This document shows positions 26,871 to 35,363 of a stretch of DNA of 47,658 bases, piece after piece (positions within the stretch are counted from its first letter, which is position 1; each line of letters starts with the position of its first letter). A program made the translations under genes and the position numbers. Below the pieces are notes generated by a model. That model had not been told where the DNA came from, made no database searches, and was given only the letters and a program-made list of their open reading frames with translations. Source of the DNA: Paracoccaceae bacterium (lineage in GTDB: Bacteria > Pseudomonadota > Alphaproteobacteria > Rhizobiales > Stappiaceae); assembly GCA_013373445.1 (NCBI GenBank), contig JABXHV010000039.1:1-47658 (forward strand). Reading direction: 5' to 3'.

Positions 26871-27068
26871 GAATTGAGGCGTGTTCACAAAACCGTCGCA
26901 GTGGGCATAAGTTTCGCCGGATTATCTGCAGGACCGGATAATCCCCTTTTCATCAACAGCACTGGGGATGAACCTGTGCGAAAACCTCATTTCGGTAGAT
27001 GGGTTTTCAATTTCATCAAGGCGAACAACCAGATATGCTCTCGGAAATAGAGATGTTGGGAGAAAAAC

Positions 27069-27662
27069 ATGAAAATTGTTCTGGCCAGCGGAAGCCGTAT
27101 CCGCGCCGAGCTCTTGCAAAATGCCGGGCTTAAAATTGACATTGATCCTGCTTCTGTCGACGAGCGTGCAATTGAGGCACCATTGATCGAAGCCGGTGTT
27201 TCTCCTGAGGATCATGCAAGCGTTTTGGCGGAGGCAAAAGCCTTAAATGTTGCTGCGCGTCGCCCTGATGATTTGGTCATTGGTGCCGACCAGGTCCTGG
27301 CCTTTGACGGCAGACGCTACACAAAGCCGGAAGATATGACAGCCGCCCGAAGACAGCTTCTTGAATTTTCTGGCAAAACTCATGAGCTTCTGTCTGCCGT
27401 CGTCATTACTCAAAAGGATCAAACAATCTGGCGTCATGTATCGACGGCTCGGCTGACAATGCGCGATCTGACGCCGGAATTCATTGGTCGTTATTTGTCA
27501 GCTGCTGGCGAGTCTGCACTGTCGAGCGTGGGCGCCTATCAACTCGAAGGACTCGGCGTTCAGTTGTTCGAAAAAATTGAAGGTGACTATTTCACCATCC
27601 TCGGACTTCCGTTGCTTCCGTTGCTTGCTCAGCTTCGGTCAATGGAGATTTTGGAAAAATGA
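27069..27662 (+). CDS. maf: Maf-like nucleotide pyrophosphatase
   Basis: Maf proteins hydrolyse non-canonical or methylated nucleoside triphosphates. This 197-residue protein has the N-terminal SGSRIRAELLQNAGL phosphate-binding region (the family motif is S-x-S-x-R-x-x-L-L), the Glu-Arg pair in VDERAIEA, LVIGADQVLAFDG with the catalytic aspartate, and the C-terminal GAYQLEGLGVQLFEKIEGDYFTILGLPL. I cannot tell from sequence whether it is specific for m7GTP (YceF type) or dTTP/UTP (Maf type). A GGGAG ribosome site precedes the ATG. It overlaps aroE by four bases and is the first gene on the right side of the putative origin. Confidence 0.92.
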   Translation: MKIVLASGSRIRAELLQNAGLKIDIDPASVDERAIEAPLIEAGVSPEDHASVLAEAKALNVAARRPDDLVIGADQVLAFDGRRYTKPEDMTAARRQLLEFSGKTHELLSAVVITQKDQTIWRHVSTARLTMRDLTPEFIGRYLSAAGESALSSVGAYQLEGLGVQLFEKIEGDYFTILGLPLLPLLAQLRSMEILEK

Positions 27663-28504
27663 AGCCGGTACCAAAAATTGCAATCACTGGCTGGCCAGTC
27701 ACTCATTCGCGTTCGCCGCTCGTGCAAGGCTACTGGCTTGAAAAATATGGCATCGAAGGAAGCTATGTAAAACATGCCGTGGAACCCGAGGATGCAGAGA
27801 CCTTCTATCAAGATCTCGCAAAAAGCGGATTGTCAGGTTGCAATGTGACTGTGCCTTACAAGGAACTCGCTGCCCGATCTTGCAAGGTGCTTGACGATGC
27901 GGCGCAAAAAATAGGTGCGGCAAACACGCTATGGCTGGATGAAAACGGCGACCTGAACGGTGCGAATACCGACGGGCTCGGATTTTTGGGAAATCTCGAT
28001 CAGCAAATTCCGGATTGGGATAAAAAGGCTGATGTCGGTGTGGTTCTGGGCGCGGGCGGTGGTGCTCGGGCAGTTGTCTGGGCGTTGCTGTCAAGAAATG
28101 TAAAAAAAGTGCATATCTTCAACCGAACCGTTTCAAAAGCTCAAAAAATTGCCGATGAATTCGGATCGGAAACAATAGCTCACTCTTGGGATAAGATTGG
28201 GGATTTCCTGGGGGCAGCTGACATTCTCGTCAACACCACGTCGCTCGGTATGACGGGCAAGGATCCGCTGAACATCGCCCTCAAAAATCTTTCTCAGACA
28301 GCCGTTGTGACAGATATCGTGTATTCCCCGCTTGAAACGGATCTTTTGAAATCCGCCAGAGAGCGTGGAAATAAAACCGTTGATGGGTTGGGTATGTTGC
28401 TCCACCAGGCAGTGCCAGGATTTGAAAAATGGTTCGGGCTGAAACCCGAAGTGGACGAAGATCTTAGAAAACTGATTTTGAAAGATCTTGGGGTAGACAT
28501 TTGA
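27659..28504 (+). CDS. aroE: Shikimate dehydrogenase (NADP+)
   Basis: AroE reduces 3-dehydroshikimate to shikimate in aromatic amino acid synthesis. The substrate site shows THSRSPLVQG and NVTVPYKELA with the catalytic lysine, followed by ANTLW and NTDGLGF. The dinucleotide fold has VVLGAGGGARAV and the FNRTVSKA loop that selects NADP. The 281-residue length is normal. It overlaps maf (ATGA) and coaE (TTGA), giving a tightly coupled cluster. Confidence 0.95.
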   Translation: MKPVPKIAITGWPVTHSRSPLVQGYWLEKYGIEGSYVKHAVEPEDAETFYQDLAKSGLSGCNVTVPYKELAARSCKVLDDAAQKIGAANTLWLDENGDLNGANTDGLGFLGNLDQQIPDWDKKADVGVVLGAGGGARAVVWALLSRNVKKVHIFNRTVSKAQKIADEFGSETIAHSWDKIGDFLGAADILVNTTSLGMTGKDPLNIALKNLSQTAVVTDIVYSPLETDLLKSARERGNKTVDGLGMLLHQAVPGFEKWFGLKPEVDEDLRKLILKDLGVDI

Positions 28505-29088
28505 TCATTATTGGCATGACCGGATCGATCGGTATGGGAAAGTCGACGACAGCACAAATGTTCGCTGACGCCGGTGTTCCCGTGCATGATGCCGATGCGA
28601 CCGTTCATGCTCTCTATCGGGCAGAAGCAGTTGATCCCGTCGGAGAACTGTTTCCAAACGTTGTCGTTGATGGCGCAATTGACCGCCAGGCTCTGGCGAA
28701 GGAAATTCTGGGCGATCCGGAGGCTATGAAACGCCTTACCGACATCGTTCATCCGCTTGTTCGCAAAAAAGAACAGGAATTTCTGGCAAAGGCCCGGGAA
28801 ACTGGTCAGCGTATCGTTGTGCTCGATATCCCGCTTCTCTTTGAAACGGACGGTGAAAAGCGCGTTGATGTCCGGGTGGTTGTGACCGCACGTGCCGAAA
28901 TACAAAAACAAAGGGTTCTGTCGCGTCCAAATATGAGCGTAAGTCGCTTCAACGAGATCTTGCAAAAGCAGATGCCGGACCGTGACAAAAGACTGAGAGC
29001 TCATTTTTTGATCGACACCGGTTATGGTCTGGACTTTGCCCGGCGCAGCGTTGCCTCAATCTTGAAGGCATTGTCAGGCTCTGCCTGA
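28501..29088 (+). CDS. coaE: Dephospho-CoA kinase
   Basis: CoaE adds the 3'-phosphate in the last step of CoA synthesis. The P-loop GSIGMGKSTTAQMF lies at the N-terminus, followed by VHDADATVHALY and the lid region with QKQMPDRDKRLRAHFLIDTG. It has 195 residues. The TTG start overlaps the aroE stop codon (TTGA), with GGGG nearby as ribosome site. The cluster maf-aroE-coaE-dnaQ is conserved beside alphaproteobacterial origins. Confidence 0.94.
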   Translation: MIIIGMTGSIGMGKSTTAQMFADAGVPVHDADATVHALYRAEAVDPVGELFPNVVVDGAIDRQALAKEILGDPEAMKRLTDIVHPLVRKKEQEFLAKARETGQRIVVLDIPLLFETDGEKRVDVRVVVTARAEIQKQRVLSRPNMSVSRFNEILQKQMPDRDKRLRAHFLIDTGYGLDFARRSVASILKALSGSA

Positions 29089-29200
29089 ACCTCGACTCTG
29101 AGCCGCCGTCTGTGACCTTTACCGGGGAAAACCAAAGCAGATCCTTGGCTAAATGCCACGTTCCACGCAAGACTGCACCAGCAACAAATCGGAATATAGA

Positions 29201-29917
29201 ATGCGTGAAATTTCCTTCGATACGGAAACAACCGGGCTGAATCCGCGAACTGGAGATCGTCTGGTAGAAATTGGCGGCGTTGAGCTGATCAATCATGTTC
29301 CGACGGGCAAATCCTATCACGTCTATATCAATCCCGAACGGGATATGCCGGAAGAAGCCTTCAGGGTACACGGGCTTTCTGCGGAATTTCTGGCAGACAA
29401 GCCGAAGTTTGTTGATGTTGCGGATGAGTTTTTGGAGTTCGTTGGTGATGCCACATTGGTCATTCACAATGCGGCGTTCGATATGGGCTTTATTAACTTT
29501 GAACTGGAACGCGTTGGACGCGCAAAAATTTCAAATGACCAGGTGCTCGATACGCTGGAAATTGCCCGCAGAAAGCACCCCTCTGGTCCGAACTCTTTGG
29601 ACGCTCTTTGCTCCCGCTATGGAATCGACAACTCGCGCCGCATTAAACACGGAGCGTTGCTCGATGCGGAAATTCTTGCGGAAGTCTACCTGGAACTGAT
29701 TGGCGGGAAACAACGTGCACTCAGTCTGACGCCTGAAGAAGACCAGGAAAGTGTCGAGAGTTCATCGAACACACAACGGCAAACTGGACTTGGAACTTTT
29801 TCCGCGCGTCAGCGCCCTGGTCCTCGCCCTGCCTATTTGCCAGAAGCGGAGCTGGCAGCCCATAAGGCCTTCATAGAAGGTATGGGTGAGAGCTCAGTCT
29901 GGAAAAAGTACGAGTAA
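29201..29917 (+). CDS. dnaQ: DNA polymerase III subunit epsilon (proofreading exonuclease)
   Basis: Epsilon is the 3'-5' exonuclease of the replicative polymerase. The DEDDh residues are visible: FDTETTG (Exo I), HNAAFDMGF (Exo II) and HGALLDAEILAEVY (Exo III with the histidine). The C-terminal 55 residues form a polar linker and an end segment for polymerase alpha contact. ATG 29201 is chosen because it begins MREISFDTETTG, as in the family, and has GGAA seven bases upstream; the ORF extends upstream in frame to 29153. It is 238 residues. It lies 112 bases after coaE and converges with the next gene. Confidence 0.95.
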   Translation: MREISFDTETTGLNPRTGDRLVEIGGVELINHVPTGKSYHVYINPERDMPEEAFRVHGLSAEFLADKPKFVDVADEFLEFVGDATLVIHNAAFDMGFINFELERVGRAKISNDQVLDTLEIARRKHPSGPNSLDALCSRYGIDNSRRIKHGALLDAEILAEVYLELIGGKQRALSLTPEEDQESVESSSNTQRQTGLGTFSARQRPGPRPAYLPEAELAAHKAFIEGMGESSVWKKYE

Positions 29918-29943
29918 TTATAATCTCTTGAACGGAATTATCG

Positions 29944-30930
29944 TTACATCATTGATGTAAGAACACGATCGGGTGGACGGTGACCATCCATCCATGTGCG
30001 GATGTTGATGATGACTTTTTCACCCATCTCTATACGTCCTTCGATCGTTGCAGATCCCAGATGAGGCACAACAAGGACGTTTTCCATCGCCATTAGTTTT
30101 GGATTTACCGCCGGCTCATTCTCAAAAACATCCAGCGCGGCGCCGGCGAGATGGCCTTCTTCCAATAAGGCGACGAGCGCCTGTTCATTGATGACTTCAC
30201 CGCGAGCGGTGTTGACGACATAAGCGCCCTTTTTGAGAAGCTTTAAACGTCTGGCCGAAAGCAGGTGAAACGTACCCGGTGTATGTGGGCAATGAATGGA
30301 AATGACGTCCATTCTGGCCAACATCTGATCGAGACTTTCCCAATAGGTTGCTTCCAGTTCGGCTTCGATGGCTGGCGCTGCCGGTCTGCGATTGTGGTAG
30401 TGGATCGACATACCAAAGGCTTTTGCTCGGCGCGCGACCGCCTGGCCAATACGTCCCATCCCGATGATGCCCAGGCGCTTGCCCCAAATCCGATGGCCCA
30501 GCATCCAGGTTGGCGACCATCCCGTAAATTCGCCATTTTCGAGTGCCTTAATGCCCGCAGACAGGCGCCGGGGAACGGCAAGGATCAACGCCATTGTCAT
30601 GTCCGCGGTGTCTTCGGTCAAAACATTCGGTGTGTTGGTGACAGTTATGCCGAGATCGTTGGCGGCTGTGACGTCAATGTTATCCGTTCCATTGCCGAAG
30701 TTTGAAATCAGTTTGATGCGATCGCCCGCTTGGGAAAGAATTGTACTATCAATACGATCAGTGACGGTTGGAACCAGTACGTCGGCCGTCTGCAAAGCTT
30801 CGATCATGTCAGATTGGGTGAAAGGCCGGTCAGTCTCATTCAACCGTGTGTCGAAAAGCTCACACATCCGCGATTCAACAACTTCGGGAAGCTTTCTGGT
30901 AACGACAACAACGGGTCTCTTTTTGAGCAT
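29944..30930 (-). CDS. D-isomer-specific 2-hydroxyacid dehydrogenase (D-glycerate/glyoxylate reductase-like)
   Basis: The protein (328 residues) belongs to the D-2-hydroxyacid dehydrogenases. The NAD(P) fold motif IIGMGRIGQAVARRAKAFG is followed by the arginine-type loop NRRPAAP, suggesting NADPH preference. The catalytic triad is seen as Arg in VNTARGEV, Glu in DVFENEPAV and His in VPHLGSAT. It most resembles enzymes called D-glycerate dehydrogenase or glyoxylate/hydroxypyruvate reductase in Rhizobiales. The exact substrate is inference. It converges with dnaQ with 26 bases between and diverges from the SH3 protein gene. Confidence 0.85.
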   Translation of the reverse strand: MLKKRPVVVVTRKLPEVVESRMCELFDTRLNETDRPFTQSDMIEALQTADVLVPTVTDRIDSTILSQAGDRIKLISNFGNGTDNIDVTAANDLGITVTNTPNVLTEDTADMTMALILAVPRRLSAGIKALENGEFTGWSPTWMLGHRIWGKRLGIIGMGRIGQAVARRAKAFGMSIHYHNRRPAAPAIEAELEATYWESLDQMLARMDVISIHCPHTPGTFHLLSARRLKLLKKGAYVVNTARGEVINEQALVALLEEGHLAGAALDVFENEPAVNPKLMAMENVLVVPHLGSATIEGRIEMGEKVIINIRTWMDGHRPPDRVLTSMM

Positions 30931-31043
30931 GTTCTGTGCTTTCGCCTCTTGTTGAGATTACCTTAACCACAACAGCCACACCATGGCACACCGAAAAAAG
31001 GATGCGCAAACCTTTAGTCCTTTCAATACCGTTCCGTCGATAC

Positions 31044-31058
31044 GGAAACAAGGTTTCC
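31044..31058. repeat. Dyad in the divergent region before the SH3 gene
   Basis: GGAAAC-AAG-GTTTCC is a perfect 6-base inverted repeat with a 3-base centre, in the 277-base gap between two divergent genes. It could be an operator. No regulator family was recognised. Confidence 0.3.
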
Positions 31059-31207
31059 AGATAGGCGTCGATCTGAACTGGTAATCTTATGTTGAACGGA
31101 CGATCGGATTGGCGTCTTTGCTAAAATTTGAATTTGCTGGCCAATATCACCAGCTTTGGTTACACGTTCACTGACTGAAAATCTGACCCGTTTGGAAACA
31201 ACTGAAT

Positions 31208-31744
31208 ATGCTTTGCATCAAAAATCGAGTCGTATTGGCGCTGGTCTTCTCCCTGATTTGCGGGTTCGCCACCTATTTCCCCAGTGATGCTTATGCTCAG
31301 GCAACCAAGACTGGACCGAGTGGCCTGCCAATTCCCAGATTTGTAAGTCTGAAGTCTGACCGAGTGAATGTTCGTATTGGCCCATCGCGCGAGCACAAAA
31401 TTGCCTGGACATTTGTACACGCCGGACTGCCGGTTGAAATCGTGCAGGAATACGACAATTGGCGTCGTGTTCGAGACTGGGAAGGCAAGGAGGGTTGGGT
31501 CTTTCATACGCTTTTGTCTGGACGGCGCACAGCTCTTGTCACGCCTTGGGAGGATGATGCCAAAACACCGTTGCGAGCGCGTGCTCAATCGGATGGACCG
31601 ATTGTTGCCGAGTTGAAATCCAATGTCCTTTTGAACGTGACTGAATGTTCAGACGGCTGGTGCAGCGCGACAATTGATGACCACGAAGGTTGGATTGATC
31701 AAAAACGTCTGTTCGGTGTCTATCCAGACGAAACCTTTGATTAA
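31208..31744 (+). CDS. Exported SH3-domain protein
   Basis: A signal peptide of about 30 residues ends at SDAYA, so the mature protein is periplasmic. Two bacterial SH3 repeats follow: RFVSLKSDRVNVRIGPSREH with WRRVRDWEGKEGWVF (about 44-99), and a second with LRARAQSDGPIVAELKSN, CSDGWCSATIDDHEGWI (about 120-166). Such domains often bind peptidoglycan or other cell-wall ligands. It has 178 residues. Its role is unknown. Position next to the hydroxyacid dehydrogenase is common in Rhizobiales. Confidence 0.85.
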   Translation: MLCIKNRVVLALVFSLICGFATYFPSDAYAQATKTGPSGLPIPRFVSLKSDRVNVRIGPSREHKIAWTFVHAGLPVEIVQEYDNWRRVRDWEGKEGWVFHTLLSGRRTALVTPWEDDAKTPLRARAQSDGPIVAELKSNVLLNVTECSDGWCSATIDDHEGWIDQKRLFGVYPDETFD

Positions 31745-31770
31745 AATGGATTTGTTGGAAATTCCAAACA

Positions 31771-31799
31771 AAAAAGGCGGCCAATAGAGCCGCCTTTTT
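31771..31799. terminator. Bidirectional terminator between the SH3 gene and fabI
   Basis: An 11-base perfect stem (31771-31781 with 31789-31799) with a 7-base loop and A/T runs on both sides separates convergent genes. Confidence 0.9.
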
Positions 31800-31821
31800 A
31801 ATTCAAAGATCATCAAGACAT

Positions 31822-32637
31822 TCAGTCAGGTTTTTCGCCTTCTTGAACCTTCAGTTCATTAAGGCGAGGCATCGACATGATATTGTATCCGCTGTCGACA
31901 AAGTGAATTTCACCCGTAACACCGCCGGACAGATCAGAAAGCAGATACAGGCTGGTACCACCAATTTCTTCCAGAGAAACGGTGCGGCAAAGCGGAGCAT
32001 TGCGCTTCTGGTAGTTATACATCAAACGGGCATCGGAAACGCCGGACCCTGCGAGAGTACGAACAGGACCAGCCGAAACGGCGTTTACCCGAATGTTCTG
32101 CTCGCCGTAATCTACAGCCAGATAGCGCACGGAAGACTCCAGCGCTGCCTTTGCAACACCCATGACATTGTAGTTCGGCATCACCTTCGTGGAGCCACCA
32201 TAAGTCAAGGTGATCATGGATCCACCGTCGGTCATGAGTTCCGCGGCCCGCTTGGCAATCTCCGTAAATGAGAAGCAGGAAATCACCATGGTGCGGGAGA
32301 AGTTCTCACGAGACGTGTCGGCATATTTGCCGCGCAGTTCTGTCTTGTCGGAAAAGCCGATTGCATGAACGAGAAAGTCGATTGAACCCCACTCGTTTTT
32401 CAGCGTTTCGAAAACAGAATCCACCGATTCAATGTCTTCGACATCGCACGGCAGGACCAATGATGAATTGACAGATTCAGCCAAAGGCTTGATCCGCTTG
32501 CCAAAAGCTTCACCCTGGTAGGTAAAGGCCAACTCCGCCCCATGGTCAGCCAAAGTCTTGGCGATACCCCATGCGATGGAGTGGTTGTTCGCAACACCCA
32601 TGATGAGTCCGCGTTTGCCCTTCATAAGATCAGACAT
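31822..32637 (-). CDS. fabI: Enoyl-[acyl-carrier-protein] reductase (NADH)
   Basis: FabI reduces the trans-2 double bond in each cycle of fatty acid elongation. This short-chain dehydrogenase has GVANNHSIAWGIAK at the nucleotide site and the catalytic Tyr156-x6-Lys163 spacing that marks FabI. The 271-residue length is normal. It lies 11 bases after fabB in the same direction; the order fabA-fabB-fabI is an operon typical of Rhizobiales for the anaerobic-type unsaturated fatty acid pathway. FabI enzymes with this motif are generally triclosan targets. Confidence 0.96.
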   Translation of the reverse strand: MSDLMKGKRGLIMGVANNHSIAWGIAKTLADHGAELAFTYQGEAFGKRIKPLAESVNSSLVLPCDVEDIESVDSVFETLKNEWGSIDFLVHAIGFSDKTELRGKYADTSRENFSRTMVISCFSFTEIAKRAAELMTDGGSMITLTYGGSTKVMPNYNVMGVAKAALESSVRYLAVDYGEQNIRVNAVSAGPVRTLAGSGVSDARLMYNYQKRNAPLCRTVSLEEIGGTSLYLLSDLSGGVTGEIHFVDSGYNIMSMPRLNELKVQEGEKPD

Positions 32638-32648
32638 TTCGCGTCCCC

Positions 32649-33872
32649 TTATCCGTGGTAGCGAGATAGGGCAAGGGAGGCATTGGTGCCGCCGAAGCCA
32701 AAGCTGTTGGACATAACTGTATCAAGCCCGGCATTGTCGCGGCGCGTTGTAACGATCTCGCCTTCTTTCAATTCCGGATCAAGTTCAGTGATGTTTGCAG
32801 ATGCTGTGATGAAGTCGTTCTGCAGCATCAGCAGACAGTAGATGGCTTCCTGAACGCCCGTGGCACCAAGGCTGTGCCCGGTGAGGGATTTCGTGGAAGA
32901 CACTGGCGGCTGGTTTTCACCAAAGACACTGCGGATGGCTTTGATTTCACCGATATCACCGACAGGTGTCGATGTGCCGTGTGAGTTGATGTAGTCGACC
33001 TTGCGGTCACCAAGAGTCGAAGTGGCAAGACGCATACAGCGCTCACCGCCCTCGCCGGAAGGCGCAACCATGTCATAGCCATCAGAGTTGGCTGCGTAGC
33101 CGGTCACTTCAGCATAGATCGTCGCACCGCGTGCCTTGGCATGTTCCAGTTCTTCAAGAACCACAACGCCGCCGCCGCCGGCAATAATGAAGCCGTCGCG
33201 TGTCGCATCATAGGCGCGCGAAGCGGTTTCTGGTGTGTCATTGTACTTGGAAGACATGGCACCCATGGCATCGAAAAGACAGGACAGTGTCCAGTCAAGT
33301 TCTTCACCTCCACCGGCAAACATTACGTCCTGTTTGCCAAACTGAATCTGTTCGGTCGCCGCACCAATACAATGAGCAGATGTCGAACAAGCCGAGGTGA
33401 TTGAATAGTTGATACCCTTGATCTTGAACGGAGTTGCAAGACAGGCCGAATTGGTCGAGCTCATGCCGCGCGTGACCATGAATGGTCCCATGCGCTTCGG
33501 TGAACCTTTTTCGATGACAATCTTGTGGGCCTGAAACAGGTTTTTGGTAGATGGACCACCAGATCCCATGATCAAACCGGTCCGCTCATTGGAGATGTCT
33601 TTTTCTTCAAGACCGCTTTGAGCAATCGCCTGCTGCATGGCTATGTAGTTATACGCCGCGCCATCACCCATGAACCGAAGCTGACGCTTGTCAATGTGTT
33701 CAGTGGGATCAATGTTCGGCATCCCATGAACCTGACTTCTAAAGCCGTGTTCAGCGTAATCCGGAGCAAAGCTCAGGCCGGATTTTCCTTCACGAAGGCT
33801 GGAAAGCACTTCATCGACGTTTGAACCAATTGAGGAAACAATCCCCATTCCGGTTACAACCACCCGCCTCAT
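32649..33872 (-). CDS. fabB: 3-oxoacyl-[acyl-carrier-protein] synthase I
   Basis: FabB elongates the cis-3-decenoyl intermediate made by FabA, so it is needed for unsaturated fatty acids. The active-site triad is Cys162 in [10 protein letters not shown], His298 in [11 protein letters not shown] and His333 in [10 protein letters not shown], with Lys328. It has 407 residues. The start and pairing with fabA distinguish it from FabF. It lies 120 bases after fabA. Confidence 0.95.
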   Translation of the reverse strand: MRRVVVTGMGIVSSIGSNVDEVLSSLREGKSGLSFAPDYAEHGFRSQVHGMPNIDPTEHIDKRQLRFMGDGAAYNYIAMQQAIAQSGLEEKDISNERTGLIMGSGGPSTKNLFQAHKIVIEKGSPKRMGPFMVTRGMSSTNSACLATPFKIKGINYSITSACSTSAHCIGAATEQIQFGKQDVMFAGGGEELDWTLSCLFDAMGAMSSKYNDTPETASRAYDATRDGFIIAGGGGVVVLEELEHAKARGATIYAEVTGYAANSDGYDMVAPSGEGGERCMRLATSTLGDRKVDYINSHGTSTPVGDIGEIKAIRSVFGENQPPVSSTKSLTGHSLGATGVQEAIYCLLMLQNDFITASANITELDPELKEGEIVTTRRDNAGLDTVMSNSFGFGGTNASLALSRYHG

Positions 33873-33992
33873 CGCGGTCTCCTATTTCTTTTGGGAACCC
33901 TTCGCCCTTGAATCACCAGGATGGTTCCAACATCAACTCATCCGGTATCACCAAAGTGGTACCGGCAATCCCGTTACAAAGACATTCAAGTC

Positions 33993-34499
33993 TTAAGCTT
34001 TGGCCAATCCGACGCGCAGGTCTGTGGCCTTGTAGATCATTTCACCGTCGGCCTTTAGCCATCCATCGGCAATGCCGAGAACCAGCCGGCCCTTCATGAC
34101 GCGCTTGAAATCAATGCCGTATTCCACGAGCTTGACGTCTGGCGTAACCATGCCCTTGAACTTTACTTCTCCGGTAGAAAGAGCCATGCCCTTACCTTCC
34201 AGACCAAGCCATCCGAGATAAAATCCGGTCAACTGCCACATGGCATCCAGGCCAAGACATCCTGGCATGACCGGGTTGCCTTCGAAGTGGCACGGGAAGA
34301 ACCAGAGGTCCGGATTGATGTCGAATTCTGCACGAGCATAACCCTTGTCGAATTCGCCTCCGGTTTCCGAAATATCCGTGATTCGATCAAACATGAGCAT
34401 TGGCGGCAGCGGCAATTGGGCATTGCCCTCACCAAAAAGTTCGCCTTTTGCGCAGGAAATGAGATCGTCATACGTGAAGCTGGAGCGGCGCTCGGTCAT
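33993..34499 (-). CDS. fabA: 3-hydroxydecanoyl-[acyl-carrier-protein] dehydratase/isomerase
   Basis: FabA dehydrates 3-hydroxydecanoyl-ACP and isomerises the product to the cis-3 form, the branch point to unsaturated fatty acids. The hot-dog fold has the active-site pair His71 in [12 protein letters not shown] and Asp85 in LGLDAMWQL. It has 168 residues, full length. It is the first gene of fabA-fabB-fabI, and the irr gene diverges from it across about 425 bases. Confidence 0.96.
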   Translation of the reverse strand: MTERRSSFTYDDLISCAKGELFGEGNAQLPLPPMLMFDRITDISETGGEFDKGYARAEFDINPDLWFFPCHFEGNPVMPGCLGLDAMWQLTGFYLGWLGLEGKGMALSTGEVKFKGMVTPDVKLVEYGIDFKRVMKGRLVLGIADGWLKADGEMIYKATDLRVGLAKA

Positions 34500-34924
34500 T
34501 CAAAGTCCGTTATCAACTGGGCATCGATGCAGCCCATGTGGCTACAAAGATGAGGGTTGGTGTTAAATTGTTTATGGCGCTTCCTAACACACGAAGAAGG
34601 CAATCGAAAGATCAAGAAATAAGGAAGTTTTGCGTCAAGACGAAACGACGCATTTTGCTAGTTAACGTTCAGGAGGATTATTAATCCAATTGAATAAACG
34701 CTTGCTGCCAAGAGTAAACACTTCAGCGCGCTGTTGGCTGAAGTTAACCAGCGTGTCTGTAAGATTGGTTCAACAAGGCCAATTACAAGATAATTCTTGA
34801 TTGTTGGCCTCAATAAATGCGAAATAGATTATCAAGGACGCGATTTTTAGGCAGCAGTTCATTGAAATTTTGAACCTAAACTGCCTTGTGATAGATTTGG
34901 AATATGAGGGACGTAGGGAACAAC
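34500..34924. other. 425-base divergent region between fabA and irr
   Basis: No gene is visible. The most obvious structure is a nested dyad at 34776-34810: AGGCCAA with TTGGCCT outside and CAAGA with TCTTG around TAAT inside. A smaller dyad, CGCTG/CAGCG, lies at 34729-34753. Promoters for both genes must be here, but I could not assign them. No clear iron-control element was recognised. Confidence 0.5.
34776..34810. promoter_or_regulatory. Nested dyad between fabA and irr (putative operator or RNA hairpin)
   Basis: Outer arms of 7 bases (34776-34782 with 34804-34810) and inner arms of 5 (34786-34790 with 34795-34799) surround a TAAT loop, with small internal loops. No T run follows on either strand, so it is not a simple terminator. 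Confidence 0.4.
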
Positions 34925-35356
34925 ATGTACTCTGACATGTCGATCCATCAGGAAGAACTGAACGTACACCACCTGCTGAGGAACGCTGGTTTGCGTCCGA
35001 CGCGGCAGCGGGTATCTTTGGCTGAGATGCTCTATTCCAAGGGCGACCGGCATATTTCTGCCGAGCTATTGCACGAAGAAGCGGTGGCTGCCGACGTTCC
35101 GGTTTCTCTCGCGACTGTCTACAACACCCTTCACCAATTCACCGAAGCTGGATTGCTGCGTGAAGTCGCTATCGACGGCAACAAGACCTATTTCGATACC
35201 AACGTTTCCGACCACCATCACTTCTTTATCGAGGGTGAGAACAAGGTGATCGATATTCCTGGTGACGTGGTCGGCATCGGATCTATTCCCGAAGCCCCTG
35301 AGGGCATGGAAATCGTTCGCGTCGATGTGGTGGTTCGGGTTCGCCCTAAAACCTGA
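34925..35356 (+). CDS. irr: Iron response regulator Irr (Fur family)
   Basis: Irr is the haem-responsive Fur-family repressor that in Rhizobiales controls haem synthesis and iron storage genes, replacing Fur. The protein has the winged-helix segment AGLRPTRQRVSLAEML followed by HISAELLHEEA and the recognition helix SLATVYNTLHQF, then the histidine cluster DHHHFF (His97-99) where haem binds in the family. The N-terminal Cys-Pro haem motif of Bradyrhizobium Irr is absent, as in Rhizobium and Brucella. ATG 34925 is chosen for AGGGA five bases before it; ATG 34904 is an alternative. It has 143 residues. Confidence 0.92.
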   Translation: MYSDMSIHQEELNVHHLLRNAGLRPTRQRVSLAEMLYSKGDRHISAELLHEEAVAADVPVSLATVYNTLHQFTEAGLLREVAIDGNKTYFDTNVSDHHHFFIEGENKVIDIPGDVVGIGSIPEAPEGMEIVRVDVVVRVRPKT

Positions 35357-35363
35357 CGGTTTT

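Larger units (their letters stand above)
26549..27068. other. Putative chromosomal replication origin (oriC)
   Basis: This 520-base AT-rich gap between divergent hemE and maf is where origins lie in Caulobacter and Rickettsia (next to hemE). In it are an AT-rich stretch (about 26570-26617), DnaA-like boxes TTGTCCACA (26642-26650) and TAATCCACA (26828-26836), a weaker CGTGGATTA (26620-26628), and three TTGTCCA elements (26642 on plus; 26675-26681 and 26696-26702 on minus). Two CtrA-type boxes are present, with five GANTC sites at 26569, 26585, 26598, 26717 and 26860, one of them inside a CtrA box. GGATTATC at 26919-26926 and GATAATCC at 26937-26944 form an inverted repeat. The five parS sites and parAB lie 3-10 kb away. 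No gene is visible. Confidence 0.75.

Noticed and set aside
28294-29004. A 236-codon minus-strand open frame
   Set aside because: It is antisense to the end of aroE and most of coaE, without domain features.
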